Below, one piece after another: positions 10,474-18,961 of a stretch of 36,278 nt of DNA (positions are counted from its first letter, which is position 1; every line of letters starts with the position of its first letter). The DNA is from Isohypsibius dastychi (Eukaryota > Tardigrada > Eutardigrada > Parachela > Isohypsibiidae). The notes under the pieces were generated by a model that was not told the origin of the DNA, ran no database searches, and saw only the letters and a list, made by a program, of their open reading frames with translations. The DNA lies in the NCBI GenBank assembly GCA_034696485.1, contig JAQIWT010000100.1:1-36278 (forward strand), read 5' to 3'. Position numbers and translations under genes: made by a program.

Positions 10474-11774
10474 GATTAACCACCTCATCATGTCCCTGCG
10501 AGAATTATATCCACAAAGGCATCATTCTGCCATCTTCACTAGCAGCAACACCAACAGGATTTCATAACTAGTTAGCAAGTTCCCGGCAGTCAACACCCGG
10601 CAGCTGGTTGAATTAACGATTTGTAATAGACAGTCATGCTGTTCGCGATGGGGACTACCTCTACATCAGCGCCCAACTTGGAGAAAACTTGGTGACTGGC
10701 CAACTTCTTACCACTGGACCACGCGACGAATATTTGCAGGCTTTAATCAACCTCGACACGATCGCCAATCACGCAGGCTGTGACGTTTCAAACCTTGTTG
10801 CTCATAAAGCTTTGTTTCTGAACCCGGCTGACTTCTACGACATGTCCCTAAGTCATGCGGCACTTGGTCAGACGAATGTCAACCAGCAGGTAAATGTACT
10901 GATTTCTGTCATAATGACCGTTGATCAGCGCTTTTTCGGACGGCAAAAACAAACATCCTTCACTCACGGAATTCAGATTGCAAAAGAACACACCAATGCC
11001 AACTTCTCATCCGCAGTTGTGCTTTATGGCTGCAAGTGGACTGAAGCTGCGGGAGGACCAACTTGTAAGTCAAATAGTCACCTCGATTCAAAGAGCCATT
11101 AGGAGCCAGCACATGAGATGGTTCATCATCGATTCGACCTTAACAGCAGCATAGCCACAGCTCCAACTTCCAACAAGCCATTTCGGTACAGCCAGACGGC
11201 ATGAGCTTACTCGAGTAAGCAAGAAGTCAAGATGAATGACATTTTTTATAGACGGGCGGTTCGAGCTGGGCAGCACGTGTACCTTACCGGAACGATCGGA
11301 GCTGATATGATAACAGGTGCATATCCATCAGGTGGATTAGCCGGGGAAGTAAACATAGGACTGGAGAATATTCGGATAACTATGGATGCAGCTGTTTCCA
11401 GCTGGGATAATGTCATTAGACTGTCCGTTTTAGTGACCAATATGGCTAACATCGCAACGGTCAACTTGGCACCGGATACTTATTTTGCCAGCTACCCAAC
11501 GGTAACAGTATGATATCAATATGAAATAACGTTGACATTTTTGTCATGATTACAGGCGGCTTTTAGCACCCGGGTCACGCAAGTGTCGTGGGTTCGAACT
11601 AATGCGCAGTTCTTGATGGTCCCTGTTGCTTACGGATGTGATTTCAAGAGCCACCCGCCATGGCCTTCGTTAAGTTATATGAATGTGAACTGTGCACTTC
11701 AATCCCAATTTAACTTCGCTTTTCGGCATCGGGGTAGCCAAATTCGAAAGCCTAAGGTCAGGCATTCAGTTTAA
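10474..11774 (+). CDS. Tandem RidA/YjgF-like protein (two domains), 5' exon unresolved
   Basis: Exons: 10474-10570, 10634-10889, 10929-11064, 11150-11214, 11252-11501, 11556-11774 (TAA). RidA-family proteins are small trimeric enzymes that deaminate reactive imines or enamines; many relatives have other roles. Domain 1 begins YHAVRDGDYLYISAQLGENL, continues LINLDTIANHAGCDVSNLV, and ends GKNKHPSLTEF; domain 2 begins ERAVRAGQHVYLTGTIGADM and ends near VPVAYGCDF. Both follow the AxxxGxxxxxSGQxG and xNLxxxxxxAGxxxxNV pattern of the family. Exon 2 ends in phase 0 but exon 3 needs one extra preceding base, so the frame breaks once between them. An upstream hydrophobic frame (10354-10411, LFVLLAIYSSIVA) could supply a signal peptide, but no ATG is in frame. 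Whether it is active is open: the usual catalytic Arg is not evident in domain 1. Confidence 0.72.
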
Positions 11775-12130
11775 CAAAGGATCAAGACAACAGAAGAGCA
11801 GCTTTTCCAGGGACTCTTCAACGTTCTTAATCGCGGAAAATTAGGCCCAATACAGAGAAAGTTGTTTCATGCTGTTTTTTTTGCGCGATAAAGAAACTGG
11901 AACCTTGTCTTTATGAGCTTGTTTTAGCTTCACGTCATTCTCTTGATTCATACCAACCGTCATAAATTCCACAAGTTATGGTGAGAACATGAACGATGTC
12001 AGTTTGTCAGAGACTGCGCTAAAGACCAAAAATTCGATGTCAGCGAGCACATGTTCCGCATGGAAATACGGTAAGATAGGGATTGTAATATATTACGAGC
12101 GGATAGATCTGCAATTTTTTGGAACTACGA
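11775..12130. other. Short gap between convergent genes
   Basis: No gene or repeat seen; expected to hold the two 3' untranslated regions. Confidence 0.4.
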
Positions 12131-13218
12131 CTAAGCTTCATGACATTTATCCAAAATCTGGTCGATGCATCCGTACATTCCAAGGGTCTGCTCTGCTTCG
12201 ATATGAAAGCTCCTCAGCTCATCAACTCCGCAGACCTTTTCAGCTCCGGTCAGATCACACTTTAAGCTCTTGCTGACCATGCTATAACATAAACCGTATT
12301 GCAAAAATGTATTTGGTTAGAATATTGTGGTGATACGTACCAGCAGATGTCTTGTTGATAGCTCTGACTTTTGATAGCTTGACTAACAACCGTCCATCCC
12401 CAATTGATCATCGGCGCAGCGTACAACTTCTCGGTGCTGGTTAGTTTAGCTTGGCATTGTTGTTGATGCTGAACAGTCTCCGTATCGTTGTTTAATTTGA
12501 TAGCACACTGGAACATTTGCAGATAGCGGAGATATGAGTCCACATCGTAGCATCGCTGAAGCATCTGAGATGTTGTGTCCAGAAAGTAATCGGCTTGGCC
12601 TGGTTTGAGGCACCGATCGGCCCATTTGTGAACGCATGGCAGAATGACCTCCTCCATTCTAGAAAAACTTTTCATTCACAATCTGAATATTCCGAAAGCA
12701 TTTGCAGATTTTTTTCAGAAAGCTTTGACAATCGCAGAATTATTAAAGCACATTTCGACGCATGACAAACAAAGAACGTTGCCCGGTATCAGTGTAGTAA
12801 ATAAAATATGACGTCACCTTTCCAAGAATATGTTTGTTTGTACTCTATCCTCGCGCGTAACTGGCACAATCAAATTTGATTTCGTATTGAGTTAACATAG
12901 TCAATCAAATTTGATTGTGCCAGTTACGCGCGAGGATAGAGCACTGTTCAGGACCAGATTGCCAGTTTCCGATCTGAAATGTGTTCCTTACCTGCATGTT
13001 CGAATATAGTCGGTCTGCTTCATTGGTTCAGGAATGTAGTTGGGAAGGACCTGATCTTGTGGAGATGGAATAAACTGGTTCCCCATTCCGATGAATTCCG
13101 AGCATTCCTCTTCAAGGCGTTGGCAATCTTGAGGAGAACCAGGAGGACTGGCGTGAATACATTCCTGCATTAAGGCCAGCGCAAACAGGACAGTCAAAAT
13201 AACTAGTTTAGAAACCAT
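12131..13218 (-). CDS. Secreted Cys-rich protein, 231 residues
   Basis: Exons in transcript order: 12992-13218, 12341-12658, 12131-12281; phases continuous, TAG stop. The ATG opens a signal peptide (MVSKLVILTVLFALALMQEC). The mature protein is helical and carries many spaced cysteines: DCQRLEEEC, RTC, LPCVHKWADRC, QRCYD, FQCAI, QQCQAK, DICC, LKCDL, KVCGV, YGCIDQILDKC. This pattern resembles large nematode secreted Cys-rich families such as the DUF19/T20D4.11-like domain, but I cannot confirm it by eye. It is probably extracellular and disulphide-stabilised. Its first intron (333 bp) contains a near-perfect palindrome. Confidence 0.8.
12843..12941. mobile_element. Palindromic MITE-like element, 99 bp, in an intron
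   Basis: Two perfect 39-bp inverted arms (12843-12881 and 12903-12941) flank a 21-bp spacer. The arm begins CTCTATCCTCGCGCGTAACT. It lies in intron 1 of the secreted Cys-rich gene, where it would fold into a strong hairpin in the pre-mRNA. The identity of the arms suggests a recent insertion. Confidence 0.8.
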
Positions 13219-13914
13219 TTTTATGATTTCGGTCTGGTGATTGAAAGGGAGAGATTTCGAAATGCAGCAAAGCTGAAGGTAGACTGAAGTTAGACTGAGT
13301 TACCCGGCCTTATCTGTGTTTGAATATGAGCTGGGAATTTAATGGTATTACAAAGGTTCACTTTAAGGTGATTCACACGCAACTCTATAATAAACTGATT
13401 AACCAAAGCGAGCGATTGGCTCTATCACTTTAGCCATTAGCCACCAAGTCACTGCTTTTTCAAGAAGTTGTCATACGCTTTTACGTTCTGGAGACATAAG
13501 GTCGCCAAGTGTGTTAGATAGATGTTACATCCGTTCAACTCTGCGGAAATCCCGATTCTTCTTGCGAAATGATTGGACAACTTCGACTACCGAAGTTGAA
13601 ATAAAACCGGTTGACCTGCACCATGTTTTCAGTGGGCCTGTGAGGATAGCACGGCTACGCAAACTGACCAACCATCCACGCGAAATTTGACTCTCATTTT
13701 CCGAGTTATCTGGTTAGACTGAAAAGTATATTTACTCAGCACAAATGAGATCATACAGCGCATGAGTAAGGAGCGATAAGGAAGTTATGTTGACATGGGA
13801 AATTTCATATGAACGATGCAGCTTCACCTCGTAAACGTCAGTTTCAAGCGAATCACTCCTGGAACACCTCTGTATTACCTAGCTGATTTTTAATTCCAGC
13901 TCCATCACCAAGTC
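13219..13914. other. Intergenic between divergent genes
   Basis: Likely shared upstream region of the minus-strand Cys-rich gene and the plus-strand small gene. A short ATG frame at 13817 (MQLHL) followed by GTAAAC and an acceptor at 13898 could be an extra 5' exon in phase with the next gene. Confidence 0.35.
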
Positions 13915-14208
13915 ATGGCTAATTCAGGACCAGGAGGTGGTTTCGATCCCAACAATAGTACACTTCGATCATTCGACAACTATGTTTGTCCAAAGAACGA
14001 ATCTGGATCATACCCTTTCGGACGTAATATTGCATGCCACTCGGCCCATGCAACTTTTCATGCAGCAAGCTATGCTAAAGACAGGCTGTCTGGTGGGACA
14101 GGAGAATATGACGCAGGATGTATCAAATCTCATTTGGCGGGAATTCCTACAGCTTATCAAACTGCGCCAACTCAACCTCCAGTCCCGACAACCAAGCCAA
14201 ATAAGTGA
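13915..14208 (+). CDS. Small orphan protein, 97 residues
   Basis: An open frame of 98 codons from ATG to TGA. The product starts MANSGPGGGFDPNNS, has three Cys (YVCPKNE, IACHSAH, AGCIKSH), a His/Ala-rich middle (CHSAHATFHAASYAKDRL) and a Pro/Thr tail. Two alternatives exist. A 5' exon at 13817-13831 would add MQLHL. A donor overlapping the stop (GTGAAT, 14205) and a strong acceptor at 14304 would replace the last residue by NWLSSIKR and end at 14329. No family recognised. A polyadenylation signal follows. Confidence 0.6.
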   Translation: MANSGPGGGFDPNNSTLRSFDNYVCPKNESGSYPFGRNIACHSAHATFHAASYAKDRLSGGTGEYDAGCIKSHLAGIPTAYQTAPTQPPVPTTKPNK

Positions 14209-14348
14209 ATGGGAATTGACGATGGACAATTGTATGGGCTGGCTTGTCGAAACACCTTTCTATGTTAGTATTGTTATTGTTATTATTCTGATTTTCTGTT
14301 TCAGTTGGCTCTCTTCAATTAAACGGTGAACAATCATCAGTTTTTTTG

Positions 14349-14354
14349 AATAAA
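14349..14354 (+). terminator. Polyadenylation signal AATAAA
   Basis: AATAAA about 140 nt after the stop at 14208, and only 20 nt after the alternative stop at 14329. Confidence 0.5.
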
Positions 14355-15186
14355 GTAATATGGCTTGGTTCCAGTTGTAGAATGCACGATGTCTGTACAG
14401 TAGGTACCTAAATCTTGCCACTAGGTCTGTTCTTTAAAATTTAAAACTTGAAGAGGCAGCTGGTATGAAATTGGTTGCTCGAAGTGCAAGGTCAAACTCC
14501 TACGTGACAAATGACTTTGACACCACTGTATTTTCGTTCCTTCAGTGCGTCTTCATAATTAACAAAAATTCGTGTTGGTTAGTGTTATACAGTAGTCTGG
14601 TTGGTTGCTGAATGCTCAGAGATCGTGTATTATGGTCTCCTGAAAAAGGTCAGAGTAGCGTCGTGGGAGAACAAGCAACATATCGTACTGGTATGCTGGT
14701 AGCTTCTCACCGAGATTTACAAATCATTGCAAATCGACAAAAGGTGTGGCCGCGGTTATATTTGAATATCTGTTCGTGTGTGTTGAAGGCTTTCGTTTCT
14801 CTACATTGATCAACACTCAAGAGTCAAGAGCATTAAACGTAGCGGAGGCAAGATGAGACTGCTCTCATCATGAGAGCAAAAGAAACAGGGGACACTAAGC
14901 CAACGTAGGTTCCTAAGAAAGAAAAGAAAGAAAAGAGCGGGTCTCTCTCACAGTATATACAATGATTTCAACAAGCGGACAAGCTCCGTGGCGTACAGTT
15001 ACTCGCAATAGTTCTGCGGTTGATATTCCGATATCGCGTTCGTAGATTTGTCATGGATATGACTTCGGAAAACAGTTGGTCGTTTTTCGACTTTCGGTTA
15101 GTAACGGGCTGACCATTACTTAGACCTACAACATTGATTTAATAGATACAAGTGATCTTGATTCTTGTTATATCGCAGCTCAAACG
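14355..15186. other. Intergenic
   Basis: No supported gene. It holds a 19-base palindrome TGCTCTCAT-C-ATGAGAGCA (14860-14878) and a purine tract of GAAA units (14915-14936), both possible upstream control sequence for the gene at 15187. Confidence 0.4.
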
Positions 15187-15634
15187 ATGCGGTCAGACAT
15201 TGCTTTAATTTTAGGAATGATTACGATGACGATGACATACAGCCATCGAGCTGTGCAACAAAAACGTAAATGCCCTCCGGACATAGTTATGAATTTAAAC
15301 CACACCAAACCAGGTAGACATAACCATCTATTGCTCACCGACGTTCAACAGTTCTTCTCTCTCTTCACCTGAATGGTTATCGAACTTTCGTTTTCCAGCA
15401 CACGCAGGCCAGCCAACTGCTAGTACAGCACCACTTTACCAACGAATACCAAAGTTGACGATACCTCAGTCTGCAAACCTTGTGAGACGTCATCGGCCAT
15501 TTTATGGGACTTATCTTGATCCATTGATAGTTGATACTCCTATTGATAACTTTGATAACAATAATGGGAGACCGCTGGATAAGAGTGTCAGCCGGATCGT
15601 ATCCGTCAATGGGCAACGTAGCCTTATAAGGTAA
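15187..15634 (+). CDS. Secreted small protein, 120 residues, possible peptide precursor
   Basis: Exons 15187-15313 and 15399-15634 join in phase (CCA G / CA). The ATG opens a plausible signal peptide (MRSDIALILGMITMTMTYS). The rest is polar with one Cys (KRKCPPD), several basic pairs (QQKRK, LVRRHRP) and a tyrosine-rich stretch after one of them (RPFYGTYLDPL). Basic pairs plus a signal fit a neuropeptide-type precursor, but no amidation Gly-Lys/Arg site is seen, so this is only a possibility. The next gene starts 150 bp downstream on the same strand. Confidence 0.65.
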
Positions 15635-15784
15635 TGAACGAGAAGAATATCGGTATTTTTTCTGTAATTGATCCAGTGAGCCTATGGAAATCACCTGTTG
15701 TTCTCCCTTCAAGTCCGCAATATAGATCAATTACACAGTGCCATGTTGCGATTATTCAGATATTTATTACTCTCCTAAAAATGG

Positions 15785-17123
15785 ATGTTAGCGTTGTTGA
15801 CAACTTTCATTTTAAGCTCTGACTCATCCATCCCTCGATCCGTCATGCCGAGTACTTATTATTCCGACTATCCACAAGTAGACCAAAGAACGCGTCCTTA
15901 TGCTGTCACCAATCCAAGTCTCGCCCCAACCTCCCAAACAGTCCGCTCAACCAAGCAAAAAATCCATTCCTACACTAATGCTCACAATCATCATCTCCAA
16001 GAAAAGATCCCACCAAATAAGCCATATATTGGATTGCGTCCAGCTTATCGACCCAACTATGCATTCTGTGTTATTCTTGCTGGAGTTATTAATGTACTCA
16101 GTGGAATCATCATGACTGGCATTGCATGGTCTCGTCCAAACGACAATAGCGAGCCCTATAGAGTACTCCGCGTTCTTGGTCCCATTGTGTTGGTTATTGG
16201 ACTCATCTTCCTCCTTTGCGGAGGACTGCTGTTGTGCCAGTTTAGAAGAGGACAAAAAAAGCGAAGAAAGGCAATTGAAAAAGGTACATAGAGTTATCGT
16301 CCCACATAACGCAGATGCAGCTACGGACGATATAGTCAATGTACCCCGTCAATTGAACGGCTTTCTTTTGATTTAATCAAGAAGCTAGGGAAGTGGATTA
16401 ATATGGGCCCTTACAAAGATAGATTATCTGAGTGAATTATTTGAAATAATTATATTCCGCGGTCCTCAATTTTGAGCGGTGCGAGGCGAGGTGAGGCGAC
16501 CAGATAATCCAGACCAGATAATCAGAAAAACCAGCTCACGAGCTGGTTATTTATATAATTCAGAATTATATTTCACGCCAATTGGTGATTTTCAGAAAAT
16601 ATAATCAGGATAATAATTATTTAGATAATCTATCTTTGTAATGTGCCTATGTTTCAGTTTCTGATGTCCTTGTGCTTCAACTTATTTCTGTTTTACAGGT
16701 CATCCATATGAGCCTCGTTCACATTCGCACCGTCGAGCCCGACAAGATGATATTCCAAAAGAGATGCAGAGATTACCCCCTGGGAGTGCCACATTAAAGG
16801 GTCCGTCAAGTGGAATGAGCGATTATTCCTATTATGACGAGGTGGTCAGGTCTGGAGAGAGGCAAAGTGGTAGAAGAGATGTCGAGCTGCCAAGGGGTGA
16901 CTGGAAGTATGTCAGCCATGTCAGAGATGCAACCTTCAAACCGAAACCTCCAAGGGAAGAGCGAAAGAGCAACAGGTATTCATCCGAACTCCCACATACC
17001 GAAAAATATCGTATCACTCAGGGGTCCAATCTGACACCTTCGACGCCGGCACAAGGAAGTCAATATGGGCCTGATTCAAGACCACCATCTGGGAGGAGAC
17101 CTAATTACGACCAAAGATACTGA
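15785..17123 (+). CDS. Two-span membrane protein with long basic cytoplasmic tail, 307 residues
   Basis: Exons 15785-16283 and 16699-17123, joined in phase across a 415-bp intron (EKG/HPYEPR). Residues 1-90 are polar with Pro, Ser and His; hydrophobic helices lie at about 92-114 (FCVILAGVINVLSGIIMTG) and 129-152 (VLGPIVLVIGLIFLLCGGLL); the second is followed by a strong stop-transfer charge cluster (RRGQKKRRKAIEKG). The tail of about 150 residues is rich in Arg, Ser, Pro and Tyr (SDYSYYDEVV, GSQYGPDSRPPSGRR) and looks disordered. A hairpin topology with both ends in the cytoplasm is the simplest reading. A second ATG at 15845 would drop the weak N-terminal hydrophobic stretch. No family recognised. 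The intron carries an inverted-repeat element. Confidence 0.75.
16405..16646. mobile_element. MITE-like inverted-repeat element in an intron, about 240 bp
   Basis: TTACAAAGATAGATTATCT (16411-16429) is perfectly repeated in reverse complement at 16623-16641. The arms extend further imperfectly (AATTATTTGAAATAATTATA against GGATAATAATTATTT), and the ends GGGCCC/GGCACA differ slightly. TAT on both sides may be a target duplication. The middle has a GAGGCGAGGTGAGGCGA tract and the small palindrome ACCAGCTCACGAGCTGGT. Confidence 0.7.
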
Positions 17124-18961
17124 GAAAGAAGACATGCATTCTCCTACCATTTCGTAACAGTTTCCGTGTGCACTTTTTGTCAAGAGCGTACTACAATCTC
17201 GAAGATTCTATGGGTATGTGTGGTTTGGATGGAGTCCGATGTGGAGTTTTGCTTTCTTACTGAAGCAGATAGATTTAACCACAGTTTATGAACAGTTTTG
17301 TTTAGGTTCGATCGACGTATGAAGAACTAGAATTGACATCGCAAGACAAGTAGCAATCGCTCAGATAGAGTGAAGCTTTTCGAAAAAAACGATTCGAGCA
17401 AATGAACTGGAGTTTGGTGCAACCAATAATAAGGACTCTTTTATTCGCATTGTGAATATTTATTGAACGGAAAACATAGAGATAGGTCATTCTGTATTCT
17501 GTGATAACGGGATGCGCTAAACAGGATGGTACGACAAAACAATAATAAAACAGTACTTCTATATTGGAAAGCAAAAAAGCAAGACATCATGATGCGTGAA
17601 ACACATACTGTAGTAGCAGGTTCGCCATAAACCGGCAGTCTTCGATTATTCCTCACCTTATGATGACCTTCCTCAATTCTCCTTTCATCTCCGGAGTTCG
17701 TTTGATTAGCTGAAGCCAGTGATATTATTCCATACAGTTATTGCGATGGTCACTAACAGAAGAACTATCTGAATGCTTGTTCCATTGGCGGCATCTCCAT
17801 AGACATTGGCGTTGAAGACAGACATCTAATCGCTCGTTTCGCTCATTTTGCAAGCTGACCATTCGGAAAAATAATTGTTGTCAACGAGATTACAGTGCAG
17901 CTGAAATTCTCTTCGACAAACGAACAGTACTTGACGATATGCTGACCGCTCTGAACGCAGCAGTTTTTTCTGAGTATCAAGGGAGAAGACGCTATGGAAT
18001 AGCAAGTCTGAGTATTTTGAACTGCTTCAAAACCCTCGAAGGCCTTCGATATTCTAGAAAGTCAAGAGCGTTGTCATCCGTATATTTCATGATTGGCGTT
18101 TTCGATTTTTATGCCTGCTGCAGGCTGTGAATTCCAGCAACTGTGAAAGCCGACCAGAAACAAAAGTTTCAAGATTTTTGTCACCCCTTCCCAGAGAGGG
18201 AGCCTATAGATGGACAATATCATTTTCCCAAAATTGCAAGTGCGACGATTTCAGAGCGGGTGTTGTGACTTATCATACCGAAAACTCTGAAGTCTCAGGG
18301 GGGTTAACCTTGATGTTCGGAGTTTGTCCCGAATCAGACAGAGGGTAGAGTACGGAATCATGTGGGAGCCAATGGGTTCCGGCAAGGGGTAAATCAGGAT
18401 AATGGTGATGGAAAGTTATCATATTTTGCGTAAATGCTTGATTTATCATGATTCTCAGCCCCACGATGAGTTTGTTGTGAAACCACGGTATCTCAGCAAA
18501 ACCATTGAATTTTCAGAAATTTAAGCAGATTGCTCTTTGCGTTTCTGGAATATTCCGAGCACACTCCCAATTTTGATTTATTCACATCTTATTTCTGTCG
18601 TGCCATTGAATGAATTGCGACAAAGAAACGATAAAGCATAACGTACAGTTACACTCAATTCCATTGATTCTGCGTGATAATATAATAAACCAGATACAAT
18701 GAGCTTTTCCGTGGAAGAGATAAATGAGCAGAAAAGCGGAAGCGATCAAATGAAGCGGGAGCGCGTGTAGACAAGCGCGGATGAATTCAAAAAATCAAAA
18801 GAAAGAGAAGATCCGCCTGTTACCCCGAAGAGCTCCAACGGAATTCGGGATATAATTCACAGTGAATCTGAGGCAAAGTTAAACATTGATGAAAATATTC
18901 CCAGAAACTGGTGGTGCTGGATTCTATGGGCAGTTTGACCTGAAATACTCTAGTTATCCGA
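17124..18961. other. Long region without a firmly supported gene
   Basis: Open frames are short and scattered. The best signs are on the minus strand between 17825 and 17600: a 39-codon frame with one hydrophobic helix, followed in another frame by a polar coding-like stretch (NQTNSGDERRIEEGHHKV; RRLPVYGEPATT) ending at a GTATGT donor. I could not join them in phase. A plus-strand frame at 18127-18348 has several Cys but no context. Confidence 0.35.
17706..17825 (-). CDS. Possible 39-residue single-span microprotein
   Basis: ATG to TAA on the minus strand. The product has a short polar start (MSVFNANVYGDAANG), one hydrophobic segment (IQIVLLLVTIAITVW) and ends NNITGFS. It is either a true small membrane protein or the first exon of a longer gene whose next part (17600-17700) looks coding in a different frame. 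Confidence 0.3.
   Translation of the reverse strand: MSVFNANVYGDAANGTSIQIVLLLVTIAITVWNNITGFS

Noticed and set aside
13937-14329. 130-codon plus frame overlapping the small orphan
   Set aside because: Overlaps the 13915 frame, which has cleaner composition; only its last eight codons may be used through an alternative splice.
15377-15730. 117-codon minus-strand frame
   Set aside because: It lies opposite a well-supported plus exon (15399-15634) and has shadow-like composition.
15947-16339. 130-codon minus-strand frame
   Set aside because: It is antisense to the two membrane helices of the plus-strand gene, which explains its length.
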